Part shown: one piece after another, positions 18,577 to 26,026 of the stretch
Position numbering within the stretch: position 1 is the stretch's first letter
Layout: every line of letters starts with the position of its first letter
Source of the DNA: GCA-016700035 sp964454845
GTDB taxonomy: Bacteria; Patescibacteriota; Saccharimonadia; CAILAD01; GCA-016700035
DNA: 64,000 nucleotides
Direction: 5' to 3'
Assembly: GCA_964454845.1 (NCBI GenBank)
Contig: CAYVVS010000003.1
Location: forward strand, 1-64,000
The notes under the pieces: generated by a model
Databases searched by the model: none
What the model saw: the letters and a program-made list of their open reading frames with translations, nothing else
Told to the model about the DNA's origin: nothing
Made by a program: the position numbers and the translations under genes

Positions 18577-18831
18577 ATGGCAGATGATAAGAAAAACGAC
18601 AAAGTAATTGTATACAGTACGCCAACCTGCGTATTTTGTAAGCATGTAAAAGCCTATCTTGATGAAAAGGATATTGCTTTTGAAGAGGTAAATGTTCTGG
18701 CTGATCCTGCAAAAGCCCAGGAGATGATTGATAAGTCTCAGCAAATGGGGGTACCGGTTACCGACATTCATGGTCAGATCATCGTTGGCTTTGATAAGCC
18801 AAAGCTCGACGCGGCTGTAGCAGCACTATAG
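18577..18831 (+). CDS. Glutaredoxin-like protein
   Basis: An 84-aa protein: VIVYSTPTCVFCKHVKAYL with the CVFC site, the MGVPVTDIHGQIIVGFD loop with the cis-Pro, and the glutaredoxin length. It is a cytoplasmic thiol reductant probably linked to thioredoxin reductase rather than glutathione. A TATACT -10 box and a GGGAGA ribosome site precede it, and a terminator follows. Confidence 0.9.
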   Translation: MADDKKNDKVIVYSTPTCVFCKHVKAYLDEKDIAFEEVNVLADPAKAQEMIDKSQQMGVPVTDIHGQIIVGFDKPKLDAAVAAL

Positions 18832-18839
18832 ATCGCTGG

Positions 18840-18886
18840 TAAAAAAATAAAGTCCGTAAAATAGCACGGACTTTATTTTTTTGTGT
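18840..18886. terminator. Bidirectional-looking terminator
   Basis: AAAAAAATAAAGTCCGT, loop, ACGGACTTTATTTTTTT: a long stem with T runs in both directions, directly after glutaredoxin. Confidence 0.85.
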
Positions 18887-18908
18887 TCTGATAGCATAAT
18901 GGCTGTAG

Positions 18909-20126
18909 ATGAAGAAGCATAAGCAAAATAAAAAACAGCCGCAGCGTTGGCGAGAGTTCTTTCGCCGACACCCATTTTGGACGGCTTTTGTCATAGGCTG
19001 TCTCTACTTTGGGCTAGTAATTTCATGGATGTTTACTATAAAAACTGCTGAAATTGCCCAAGGTTTTGCGGTAAAACTTGTAGCTTTCTCGGCTGGGCTT
19101 ATTATGACCACGAGCTTTGCGCTTGGGTTCGTGGTGTTTTTGTGGCTGTATCGTCTGTTTAAACTGAAGCTCAGTCAAGATCGAGCACTCATTTTAGTGC
19201 CAGCAATTTGGCTCGTGAGTGAATACGTACGAGCGATTATTTTTTCGATTTCGAGCATGGGCCCNNNNNNNNNNNNNNNNNNNNNNNNNNNNNNNNNNNN
19301 NNNNNNNNNNNNNNNNNNNNNNNNNNNNNNNNNNNNNNNNNNNNNNNNNNNNNNNNNNNNNNNNGATAAGTCTTTAGATGTTTTGGTTCTACCGGAATAT
19401 TCGCATTATTTTGAGGAAGATATTGAGGCCGATAAGGCGGTTATTGGTAGGGTTATGAAAAAGCCAGAGGGGCTCATTATTCATAGCGCCCGCGAGAACA
19501 ATGCCGGATTGGGGCACAATATGCTCACATTTCAAACTTCAGATGGGGCGATGTTAAACCAGCAGCAGAAGTGGTTTGTAGTTCCGGCGGGTGAGTTTGT
19601 ACCGTATATCTATCAGGTGATTTTGGCCTATGCCGGCCAGGAGCGTTTGCTCTTAGATTTTAATAATCAAAAAAGTATCAACCGCGGTGAATCAATTGAA
19701 AAACCCTACGTTTTTGATGGAGTAAGCTATGGCGCGCATGCTTGTTCGGGTGTGATTGCCCCAGATTTTTATAATCAATTAGCGCAGGCGGATGCCAATA
19801 TTTTTACGAACTCAGCCGCGCTCGATACAATGGGGATTTCGCCACTTTTCCATATAGAAAGCCAGAACATGAATAAGCTCTCATCTATTGCGCACGCTCG
19901 GCCATTTGTACAGGGCGCTAAGGGTGGTCCGACGTATATTATCGATAAAGATGGTCGCGTGATCGCCAAGAATGATGCCAAGTCTGGCGGTGTTGTAGTG
20001 GCCAGTGTGCAAACAAATACTACAAAAACTTTGTACACCTATCTTGGTGAATGGATTGTATATATTTCCACAATTGGGCTGGTTGGCTATTTTATTTATT
20101 CGAAAAGAAAGTCAAAAAAAGTTTGA
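18909..20126 (+). CDS. Carbon-nitrogen hydrolase, Lnt-like, interrupted by a scaffold gap
   Basis: The N-terminal part (18909-19264) has several transmembrane helices. After the gap (19365-20126) a nitrilase domain carries the E-K-C triad: Glu in VLPEYSHYF, Lys in QKWFVVPAGEFVPY and Cys in ACSGVIAPDF. A last transmembrane helix follows. This is the architecture of apolipoprotein N-acyltransferase. The frame matches across the gap only by the placeholder length, so the middle is missing. A -10 box CATAAT ends eight bases before the ATG. Confidence 0.75.
   Translation: MKKHKQNKKQPQRWREFFRRHPFWTAFVIGCLYFGLVISWMFTIKTAEIAQGFAVKLVAFSAGLIMTTSFALGFVVFLWLYRLFKLKLSQDRALILVPAIWLVSEYVRAIIFSISSMGXXXXXXXXXXXXXXXXXXXXXXXXXXXXXXXXXXDKSLDVLVLPEYSHYFEEDIEADKAVIGRVMKKPEGLIIHSARENNAGLGHNMLTFQTSDGAMLNQQQKWFVVPAGEFVPYIYQVILAYAGQERLLLDFNNQKSINRGESIEKPYVFDGVSYGAHACSGVIAPDFYNQLAQADANIFTNSAALDTMGISPLFHIESQNMNKLSSIAHARPFVQGAKGGPTYIIDKDGRVIAKNDAKSGGVVVASVQTNTTKTLYTYLGEWIVYISTIGLVGYFIYSKRKSKKV
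19265..19364. other. Scaffold gap (100 N)
   Basis: Exactly 100 N inside the Lnt-like gene; a standard placeholder, real length unknown. Confidence 0.99.
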
Positions 20127-20193
20127 CATAAGTAGCAATCTCAGCTAAATTTAAGCATAAGTACTATCATTCAAAATAAATAGGAAAAAAGAA

Positions 20194-21081
20194 ATGCCCG
20201 CTAAAGGTACAAAAACAACAAAACCTAAAGCTACTCGATCAAATGTAGCTAAAGCCTCCACTAAGACTGGGCTTCTGAGTAAAAAAGTTAAGTTCAACTG
20301 GAAGATTGCTGCCGTAATTGGTGTAATTCTGGTTGCCGCACTCGGCTACTTGTTTGTGCGCCTAAGTCAAGCTGGAAGTGGCACGTATCCTGCCAGTAAG
20401 CTAGTAGTTGTTGGAGGAACGCGAGTTACTAAGCAAGATGGATCTTCGGCTGTGCAGAGCGTACAATCCTATGACCCCCTACCCGTACGGAGCCGAGTCA
20501 CAACTCAGATACCTGCGTCCCGCACTGGCTTAAATACCAAGTACTGCGTAGAATATGCAACTTCGGGGCCAGCAACAATTAAGTTTACGCATACGACCAC
20601 CAAATCTATCAATCGGGTTGGAGAAACTGCCTTTCCAGTAAGTGGAGCGACTAATGGCAAACAAACGCGCTGTATGGATGTACAGGGTAGCACAAATCGT
20701 GATTGGTTTTGGATCTATGTAACGATAGAGGCCGACCCGTCAGTAACTAGTTATGTATACTCGATGTCGGCACAGGAAACAAATCCCACCTCTCCTTCTC
20801 CAGCACCTGGTGCAAAAAACACAACTCCTGCTCCACAGGCAGGCATATGTGAAGGTCAAAATGTATTTGGGCCTGGTAGCCAGGGTGGGTGTGTACGAAT
20901 TATTCAGCAGCGCTTAACAGATCTCGGTTACCAGCCAGGAACAATAGATGGCATTTATGGCCAAAATACTGCTAACGCTGTAAAGGTCTTCCAACAACGT
21001 AGTGGACTAACTCAAGACGGCGTAGTTGGACCTCAAACTTGGAATGCCCTAACTAGCCCCAACGCAGCACGTAAACAGTAA
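20194..21081 (+). CDS. Surface protein with peptidoglycan-binding domain
   Basis: A 295-aa protein. A Lys/Thr-rich tail (MPAKGTKTTKPKATRSN) and one transmembrane helix are followed by a unique beta-rich domain, a Pro/Thr linker and a C-terminal PG_binding_1 domain (CVRIIQQRLTDLGYQPG, then IDGIYGQNTANAVKVFQ). It is likely anchored at the cell envelope facing the wall. The promoter TTGACA, 17 bp, TAAATT lies upstream. The next gene is a paralog of its N-terminal part. Confidence 0.8.
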   Translation: MPAKGTKTTKPKATRSNVAKASTKTGLLSKKVKFNWKIAAVIGVILVAALGYLFVRLSQAGSGTYPASKLVVVGGTRVTKQDGSSAVQSVQSYDPLPVRSRVTTQIPASRTGLNTKYCVEYATSGPATIKFTHTTTKSINRVGETAFPVSGATNGKQTRCMDVQGSTNRDWFWIYVTIEADPSVTSYVYSMSAQETNPTSPSPAPGAKNTTPAPQAGICEGQNVFGPGSQGGCVRIIQQRLTDLGYQPGTIDGIYGQNTANAVKVFQQRSGLTQDGVVGPQTWNALTSPNAARKQ

Positions 21082-21104
21082 GCACAAACAACTAGGAGAA
21101 TACA

Positions 21105-21574
21105 ATGCCAGCAAAATCTACAAAAACTACCAAGCCTAAAGTTACGCGATCAAATGTTGCAAAGTCGTCCAGTAAGACAGGACTGCTCAGTAAGAAAATT
21201 AAGTTTAACTGGAAGATTGCAATAATTGTTACCATTGTACTTGTAGCTGCATTGGGTTATTTGATAGTGAGACTGAGTAAAGCCGCGGCATATACTTGGA
21301 ATGCACCAAATATCAACATTGAGCAAGGAGTTGGATCTCGTACTACAAAACAGGGTCGACAGGCGATTCAGAGTGTAAAATTTAGCAATTTTGATCGACA
21401 AGATAGTATGCAGTTGAGTGTAAATTCATCAGTCAATCAGTCGGATACATATTGTTTTCAAGGATATTCCCTCAATGGCTTGGCTGTAAATATTGGATGG
21501 CAAGTGGGCATTACAAATACAATACCTGTGGTCAACAAGCTGGTAGCAAAAGGTGATTTTAACGAATGTGTCAC
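21105..21574 (+). CDS. Paralogous surface protein, 3' end lost in gap
   Basis: The N-terminal 157 residues repeat the tail and helix of the gene before it (MPAKSTKTTKPKVTRSN), with a related beta-rich domain, and then run into the gap. AGGAGAATACA precedes the ATG. The frame appears to continue through the gap into uvrB, but that is an artefact of the 100-N placeholder. Confidence 0.75.
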
Positions 21575-21674
21575 NNNNNNNNNNNNNNNNNNNNNNNNNN
21601 NNNNNNNNNNNNNNNNNNNNNNNNNNNNNNNNNNNNNNNNNNNNNNNNNNNNNNNNNNNNNNNNNNNNNNNNNN
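21575..21674. other. Scaffold gap (100 N)
   Basis: This must really exceed the placeholder length: about 95 N-terminal residues of UvrB (roughly 285 bases) plus the end of the upstream gene are missing. Confidence 0.99.
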
Positions 21675-23372
21675 GCCTACATAGCCCGCTCGGATACATA
21701 CATAGAAAAAGATTCAGCCATCAATGAAGAGATTGATCGTCTGCGTTTAGCTGCTACATCGGCGTTGTTGTCTCGCCAGGATGTTTTAATCGTTGCATCG
21801 GTAAGCTGTATTTATGGCATCGGCTCAGTGGAAGATTTCTCTAATATGTCGATTTCGGTGAAAGTTGGAGAGATTAAAAAACGAGATAAATTCTTACGAC
21901 TTCTCACAGACATTCAGTATGTACGCAACGATCAAAACTTTCAGCGCGGTACTTTCCGGGTGCGCGGAGAAAATATTGATGTTATTCCAGCCGACGGCGA
22001 AGAGGCTTATCGCATTCAGTTTTTTGGAGATGAGGTGGAATCTATCACCAAACTTACACCGCTAACCGGAGAAGTTCTCGATCGGCCAGATGAAGTAACG
22101 ATTTTCCCCGCAAAGCACTACGTTGCGCCAAAAGAGCAAATCCAAAAAGCCATGGAGCATATTCGCGTGGAGGCAGCCGAGCGGGTGGCATGGTTTAAGT
22201 CCCAAGAGCTGCATTTAGAGGCGCAGCGCATTGAGCAGCGGGTGAAGTACGATTTGGAAATTCTAGAACAAACGGGGTATGTGAAGGGCATCGAAAACTA
22301 TTCGCGCTACCTCACGAATCGCGAGCCGGGTGAGCAGCCAGCCACGCTCCTGGATTACTTCCCAGATGATTTTTTGATGATGATTGACGAGAGCCACATC
22401 ACCGTTCCGCAAGTACGCGGTATGTTTAACGGTGACAGAGCTCGCAAGGAAGTACTGGTGGAGCATGGCTTCCGTCTGCCGAGCGCATTGGACAACCGAC
22501 CGTTGACGTTTACTGAATTTGATAGGCACATTAATCAGGTGGTGTATGTTTCGGCCACGCCATCGGACTACGAGCTATCCCGTTCTTCGCAAGTTGCCGA
22601 ACAAATTATCCGACCGACGGGACTCTTGGACCCAGAGATTGAAGTGCGCCCGGTTGAGCACCAGGTGGATGATCTGATCGCTGAAATCCGCACGCGTATT
22701 AAAAAGGGTCAACGTACACTGGTTACGACGCTCACCAAGCGCATGGCTGAAGACCTCACTGAGTACCTCGCAGACATTGGAATTAAGGTACAGTATTTGC
22801 ATAGCGAAGTGCATACCTTGGAACGTACTGATATACTGCGCGACTTGCGCTTGGGTGTGTATGACGTGTTGGTGGGCATCAATCTTTTGCGTGAGGGTTT
22901 GGATTTACCAGAGGTATCGTTAGTGGCGATAATTGATGCTGATAAAGAAGGCTTTCTGCGCAGCGAATCGAGCTTGATTCAGACCATTGGTCGTGCTGCT
23001 CGTCATGTTGAAGGAAAGGTAATTATGTACGCTGATCGTATTACTGGCTCGATGAAGGTGGCCATCGAGGAGACCAATCGACGGCGCGAAAAGCAGACGG
23101 CATACAATGAAGCGCATGGTATTACTCCGCAGGGCATCCAGAAAGCGATTGCCGAGCGTATAGCCGAGGAGCGGGAAGCTGAACTAGCTGATGTGCGGGC
23201 GCTAGATTTAACTAAGATTCCAAAAGACGAACTCAAGCATCTGCTCAAGCAGCTCAATGAGCAAATGGATTTAGCGGCTGCGAATTTGCAGTTCGAAAAA
23301 GCGGCTGAATTACGCGATCAGATTGCTGAAATTAGAGATTATCAAGCTGGCAAGGAGATACGTAAAAAATGA
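21675..23372 (+). CDS. uvrB: UvrABC system protein B (5' end in gap)
   Basis: The DNA helicase-like damage-loading subunit of nucleotide excision repair. The visible part begins near family residue 95 (AYIARSDTYIEKD) and contains VASVSCIYGIG, the helicase motifs (FMMIDESHITVPQV, SATPSDYE, GINLLREGLDLPEVSLV, IQTIGRAARH) and the C-terminal UVR domain (MDLAAANLQFEKAAELRDQI) that contacts UvrC. Walker A lies in the gap. uvrA and uvrC follow within 10 kb. Confidence 0.95.
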   Translation, partial: AYIARSDTYIEKDSAINEEIDRLRLAATSALLSRQDVLIVASVSCIYGIGSVEDFSNMSISVKVGEIKKRDKFLRLLTDIQYVRNDQNFQRGTFRVRGENIDVIPADGEEAYRIQFFGDEVESITKLTPLTGEVLDRPDEVTIFPAKHYVAPKEQIQKAMEHIRVEAAERVAWFKSQELHLEAQRIEQRVKYDLEILEQTGYVKGIENYSRYLTNREPGEQPATLLDYFPDDFLMMIDESHITVPQVRGMFNGDRARKEVLVEHGFRLPSALDNRPLTFTEFDRHINQVVYVSATPSDYELSRSSQVAEQIIRPTGLLDPEIEVRPVEHQVDDLIAEIRTRIKKGQRTLVTTLTKRMAEDLTEYLADIGIKVQYLHSEVHTLERTDILRDLRLGVYDVLVGINLLREGLDLPEVSLVAIIDADKEGFLRSESSLIQTIGRAARHVEGKVIMYADRITGSMKVAIEETNRRREKQTAYNEAHGITPQGIQKAIAERIAEEREAELADVRALDLTKIPKDELKHLLKQLNEQMDLAAANLQFEKAAELRDQIAEIRDYQAGKEIRKK

Positions 23373-23905
23373 ACCAATATAATCCAGAAAATTATCCACC
23401 AGTCGAAGATGAGCCAACCCGGGAAAATCCTAGACTCGCAGAAGAGCTGAAGCGGATGCTGCAGGAGAATCGAGCCGAAGACACCAGTGAGGCATCACCG
23501 CCTACGGCAGAAGTAAGTCGACGTCTTTCAGGGCTCGATCCCTGGGTGGATGCGGCGGATACGCTCTCGCAAAGTCGGGTTATGCGTAATTTTTTAGGTA
23601 TGCTCATGAATTCTCCTAATGCGCCAGCTGAGGCTCAGACAATTAATGAGGCGCTGGCGCGCCTACATCAGGGTGCGGTAGACAAAAAATCGCTTGAGGG
23701 GCATGTTTCGGCAGGCACGCTACCAGAGGGGAGTTCTGAGAGCTATGAGCAGATGGCGAGTCGTATCCATGAGTCTATTCAGGCCGCTTTAACGGCATTG
23801 CAGGCAAGTCTTGATGTGCTCAAGCTATCTCCGCAATATGGAAGAACAGCCGGGGAATTAGAGGGGCAGGTCGTGTCACAAATCGTACAAGCTCGAGGGC
23901 AATGA
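23369..23905 (+). CDS. Hypothetical acidic protein
   Basis: A 178-aa protein starting in the ATGA overlap with uvrB, so it is probably co-transcribed. The first 50 residues are Pro/Glu-rich and look disordered; the rest is helical. No family recognised and no membrane segment. Confidence 0.6.
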   Translation: MNQYNPENYPPVEDEPTRENPRLAEELKRMLQENRAEDTSEASPPTAEVSRRLSGLDPWVDAADTLSQSRVMRNFLGMLMNSPNAPAEAQTINEALARLHQGAVDKKSLEGHVSAGTLPEGSSESYEQMASRIHESIQAALTALQASLDVLKLSPQYGRTAGELEGQVVSQIVQARGQ

Positions 23906-23963
23906 CAAACCCAAAAGCGGCATGATATACTAGCTTCAAAGTAAGCAAAAGAGGGTTGAGTTT

Positions 23964-25130
23964 ATGGGAATTATGGAGAGCCTAGGTTTTGGCCACCCGC
24001 ATGAGGAAGATCATTCAGCGCCTGTAGTTGAGGTGCCCGCGCCAACTCCGCCAATGGAAAACGGCGAGGCTGTTGCAGCTGCCGCTGTTACTGGGGAGAC
24101 AACCGAGAGTGTAGAGCCTGCGCATATGGATATGGCTGGTGCAGGTCCAGCTACAGTCGATCTGTCGGATATGCCAGTGCATCCTGCTAAAACCAGTGGT
24201 GAAGCTACGCATGGGCTAGATAATAGTGAGGGCGAGGCGCCGCAGACTGAAGCAGTGAGCGTAACTGTTGGGGGCGGAGAGAGTCCTGAAGCCGAATCTG
24301 CATCCGATGCAGCCGAAACTACCGTGCCGGTTAGTGCGGGAGAGTTTACTACGGCTGTGCCGCCAACAAGCGTAGAGAATGATTCATCTGCAGTCAAAAT
24401 ATCTAGCGGTAATGATGTAGATAGCGATACGTCAAATCAGACAGAAGGTGAGACGATTGAATCTGCAGATGCGAGTAATGATGCAGGTGATTCTGCCCTA
24501 GACCAGCTTGCAGCTTGGCAGAAGAGTGATGCTGTTGGTGGAACTGATAATGGGCATGAAGATACCCCTAAAGCAGATGACGCAGAAGCGGTTGTAGCTC
24601 CTGAGGTTACGCAAACCGAAGGCGACTCGACGACACAGTCTGAAGCAGTTGGGCCAGAAGGGAAGGCTGATGATTTTGCGGCAAAGCTGGAAGCTGATGC
24701 TGCCGATGAAGTAGCAGCGATCGATGCTGAGGTTGCAAAAGCCCAGCCGGAAATCCATGCTATAGGCAGTGAAATTGCCGCAGAAGAGCCTAAAGCGGTG
24801 GAGCAAGAGCCTGCAGCCGAGGTGGAGGACGCCCCATTCCCAGCACCACCGGTTGAGCTAGAGCCAACCGAAACAAGCGTTGCGATAGAAGATGCAGAAC
24901 CTAATCAAGAGCAGGCAGATACTGATCCTTCAGAAATAGTTGGTGGTGGTGACGTGCATCTAGATAGGGCTGAGTATGTTGTCCCTGAGTCTGATACAGA
25001 AATAACCGAAGCTCCTGACGATGGCGCTGAAAAAGCCGAAGTAGTTGATATTGCGGCTGTGAGAGAAAATATCGCCAGAACTCGCAAAGTTCTCGATGAA
25101 CTAGAGGAGTCATTAGGTAAGGCTGCCTAG
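23964..25130 (+). CDS. Low-complexity acidic Glu/Ala/Thr-rich protein
   Basis: A 388-aa protein dominated by Glu, Ala, Asp, Thr and Val with few hydrophobic runs, ending in a short coiled-coil-like segment (NIARTRKVLDELEESLGKAA). GAGGGTTGAG precedes the ATG and TATACT lies upstream. No signal peptide or membrane helix is seen. Probably intrinsically disordered; function unknown. Confidence 0.6.
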   Translation: MGIMESLGFGHPHEEDHSAPVVEVPAPTPPMENGEAVAAAAVTGETTESVEPAHMDMAGAGPATVDLSDMPVHPAKTSGEATHGLDNSEGEAPQTEAVSVTVGGGESPEAESASDAAETTVPVSAGEFTTAVPPTSVENDSSAVKISSGNDVDSDTSNQTEGETIESADASNDAGDSALDQLAAWQKSDAVGGTDNGHEDTPKADDAEAVVAPEVTQTEGDSTTQSEAVGPEGKADDFAAKLEADAADEVAAIDAEVAKAQPEIHAIGSEIAAEEPKAVEQEPAAEVEDAPFPAPPVELEPTETSVAIEDAEPNQEQADTDPSEIVGGGDVHLDRAEYVVPESDTEITEAPDDGAEKAEVVDIAAVRENIARTRKVLDELEESLGKAA

Positions 25131-25149
25131 CCATTCCTTGTAGGCTATA

Positions 25150-25189
25150 ACATTTAAAAACCGCCCAGGTTGAGGCGGTTTTTAAATGT
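25150..25189. terminator. Bidirectional terminator
   Basis: TTTAAAAACCGCC, loop, GGCGGTTTTTAAA between convergent genes; serves both strands. Confidence 0.85.
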
Positions 25190-25208
25190 GGTGGATAGCT
25201 GTGTCGTT

Positions 25209-25856
25209 TTATCGAGGAGTTATGTTCCGGTCTATCCAGTTCTTTATCATTGGACCGATGGCACGCAGCTTGTCGCTGCGCTTTTCTGCATCATCTTCTC
25301 TAAGCGCCCCTTGTAAGACCGCCAGCATTGCTTCTGGGTCGTTTGACATGTATTCGTAGAATGCCTGTGCTTCGGAGCCTTTTGCGGCTTCGGTATCTAA
25401 TTTGCTAGGGGATAGTTCTTCATATGCGGTTACTGCTGGTGATTCGGCGCCTGGCGTTGCGGGCTCTACACCAGCCTTGCTAGAATTTGCCATTGCCTCC
25501 CAGTTGGGTGTCGGTGGCGTAGATGTAGTTTGTGCTGCTTCAGGAGTAACGCTTGGTGCCTGTGGTGGGTCTGGTGTCTCGATAGGTTTTGGTGCGAAGG
25601 CAGTATCTCCAGCCTGTGGAGTTGCAGGAACTACGGGTACACTGATTGCTCCGGGCATTACATCTGTTGGTAGTGCCTCTTCAGGTGGTGCTTGTGGTGC
25701 GAGTTGGTCGCCGGCTGCTGGCACGTTTTGGTCGAGTGGTCTTTGGTTTGCGTTATGCCAGTCTGTGCCGGCTAATTCTGACGCCTTGCTCCCAACAGAA
25801 ATTGGCGGCGGCGGACCTTGGGGTGCTTGTGTATCTGGGGCTCCAACTGGGGGCAT
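25209..25856 (-). CDS. Pro/Ala-rich hypothetical protein
   Basis: A 215-aa protein. The N-terminal 140 residues are Pro/Ala-rich and look disordered. The C-terminal part is helical (AQAFYEYMSNDPEAMLAVLQ, then RSDKLRAIGPMIKNWIDRN). It is convergent with the acidic protein; both are unassigned low-complexity proteins next to each other. Confidence 0.55.
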   Translation of the reverse strand: MPPVGAPDTQAPQGPPPPISVGSKASELAGTDWHNANQRPLDQNVPAAGDQLAPQAPPEEALPTDVMPGAISVPVVPATPQAGDTAFAPKPIETPDPPQAPSVTPEAAQTTSTPPTPNWEAMANSSKAGVEPATPGAESPAVTAYEELSPSKLDTEAAKGSEAQAFYEYMSNDPEAMLAVLQGALREDDAEKRSDKLRAIGPMIKNWIDRNITPR

Positions 25857-26026
25857 CTCTATAATTTCTCCAAATTAGTTATGTATCAGTATAGCTGAAA
25901 ATGGTTATGAAGTGCAAAAATGTACTCTTGGGCAAGACTTGAAAAAATCGGAAAACCTGCGTATAATCTGCGCCTAGTTTAATACATTTTGAAGAAGCCG
26001 ATTTAACCGAGAGACAGGGGACGAGA

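Noticed and set aside
23964..25130. Minus-strand frames opposite the acidic protein gene
   Set aside because: They are Ser/Thr/Val-rich mirror frames created by Glu/Ala codon use and lack starts with ribosome sites.
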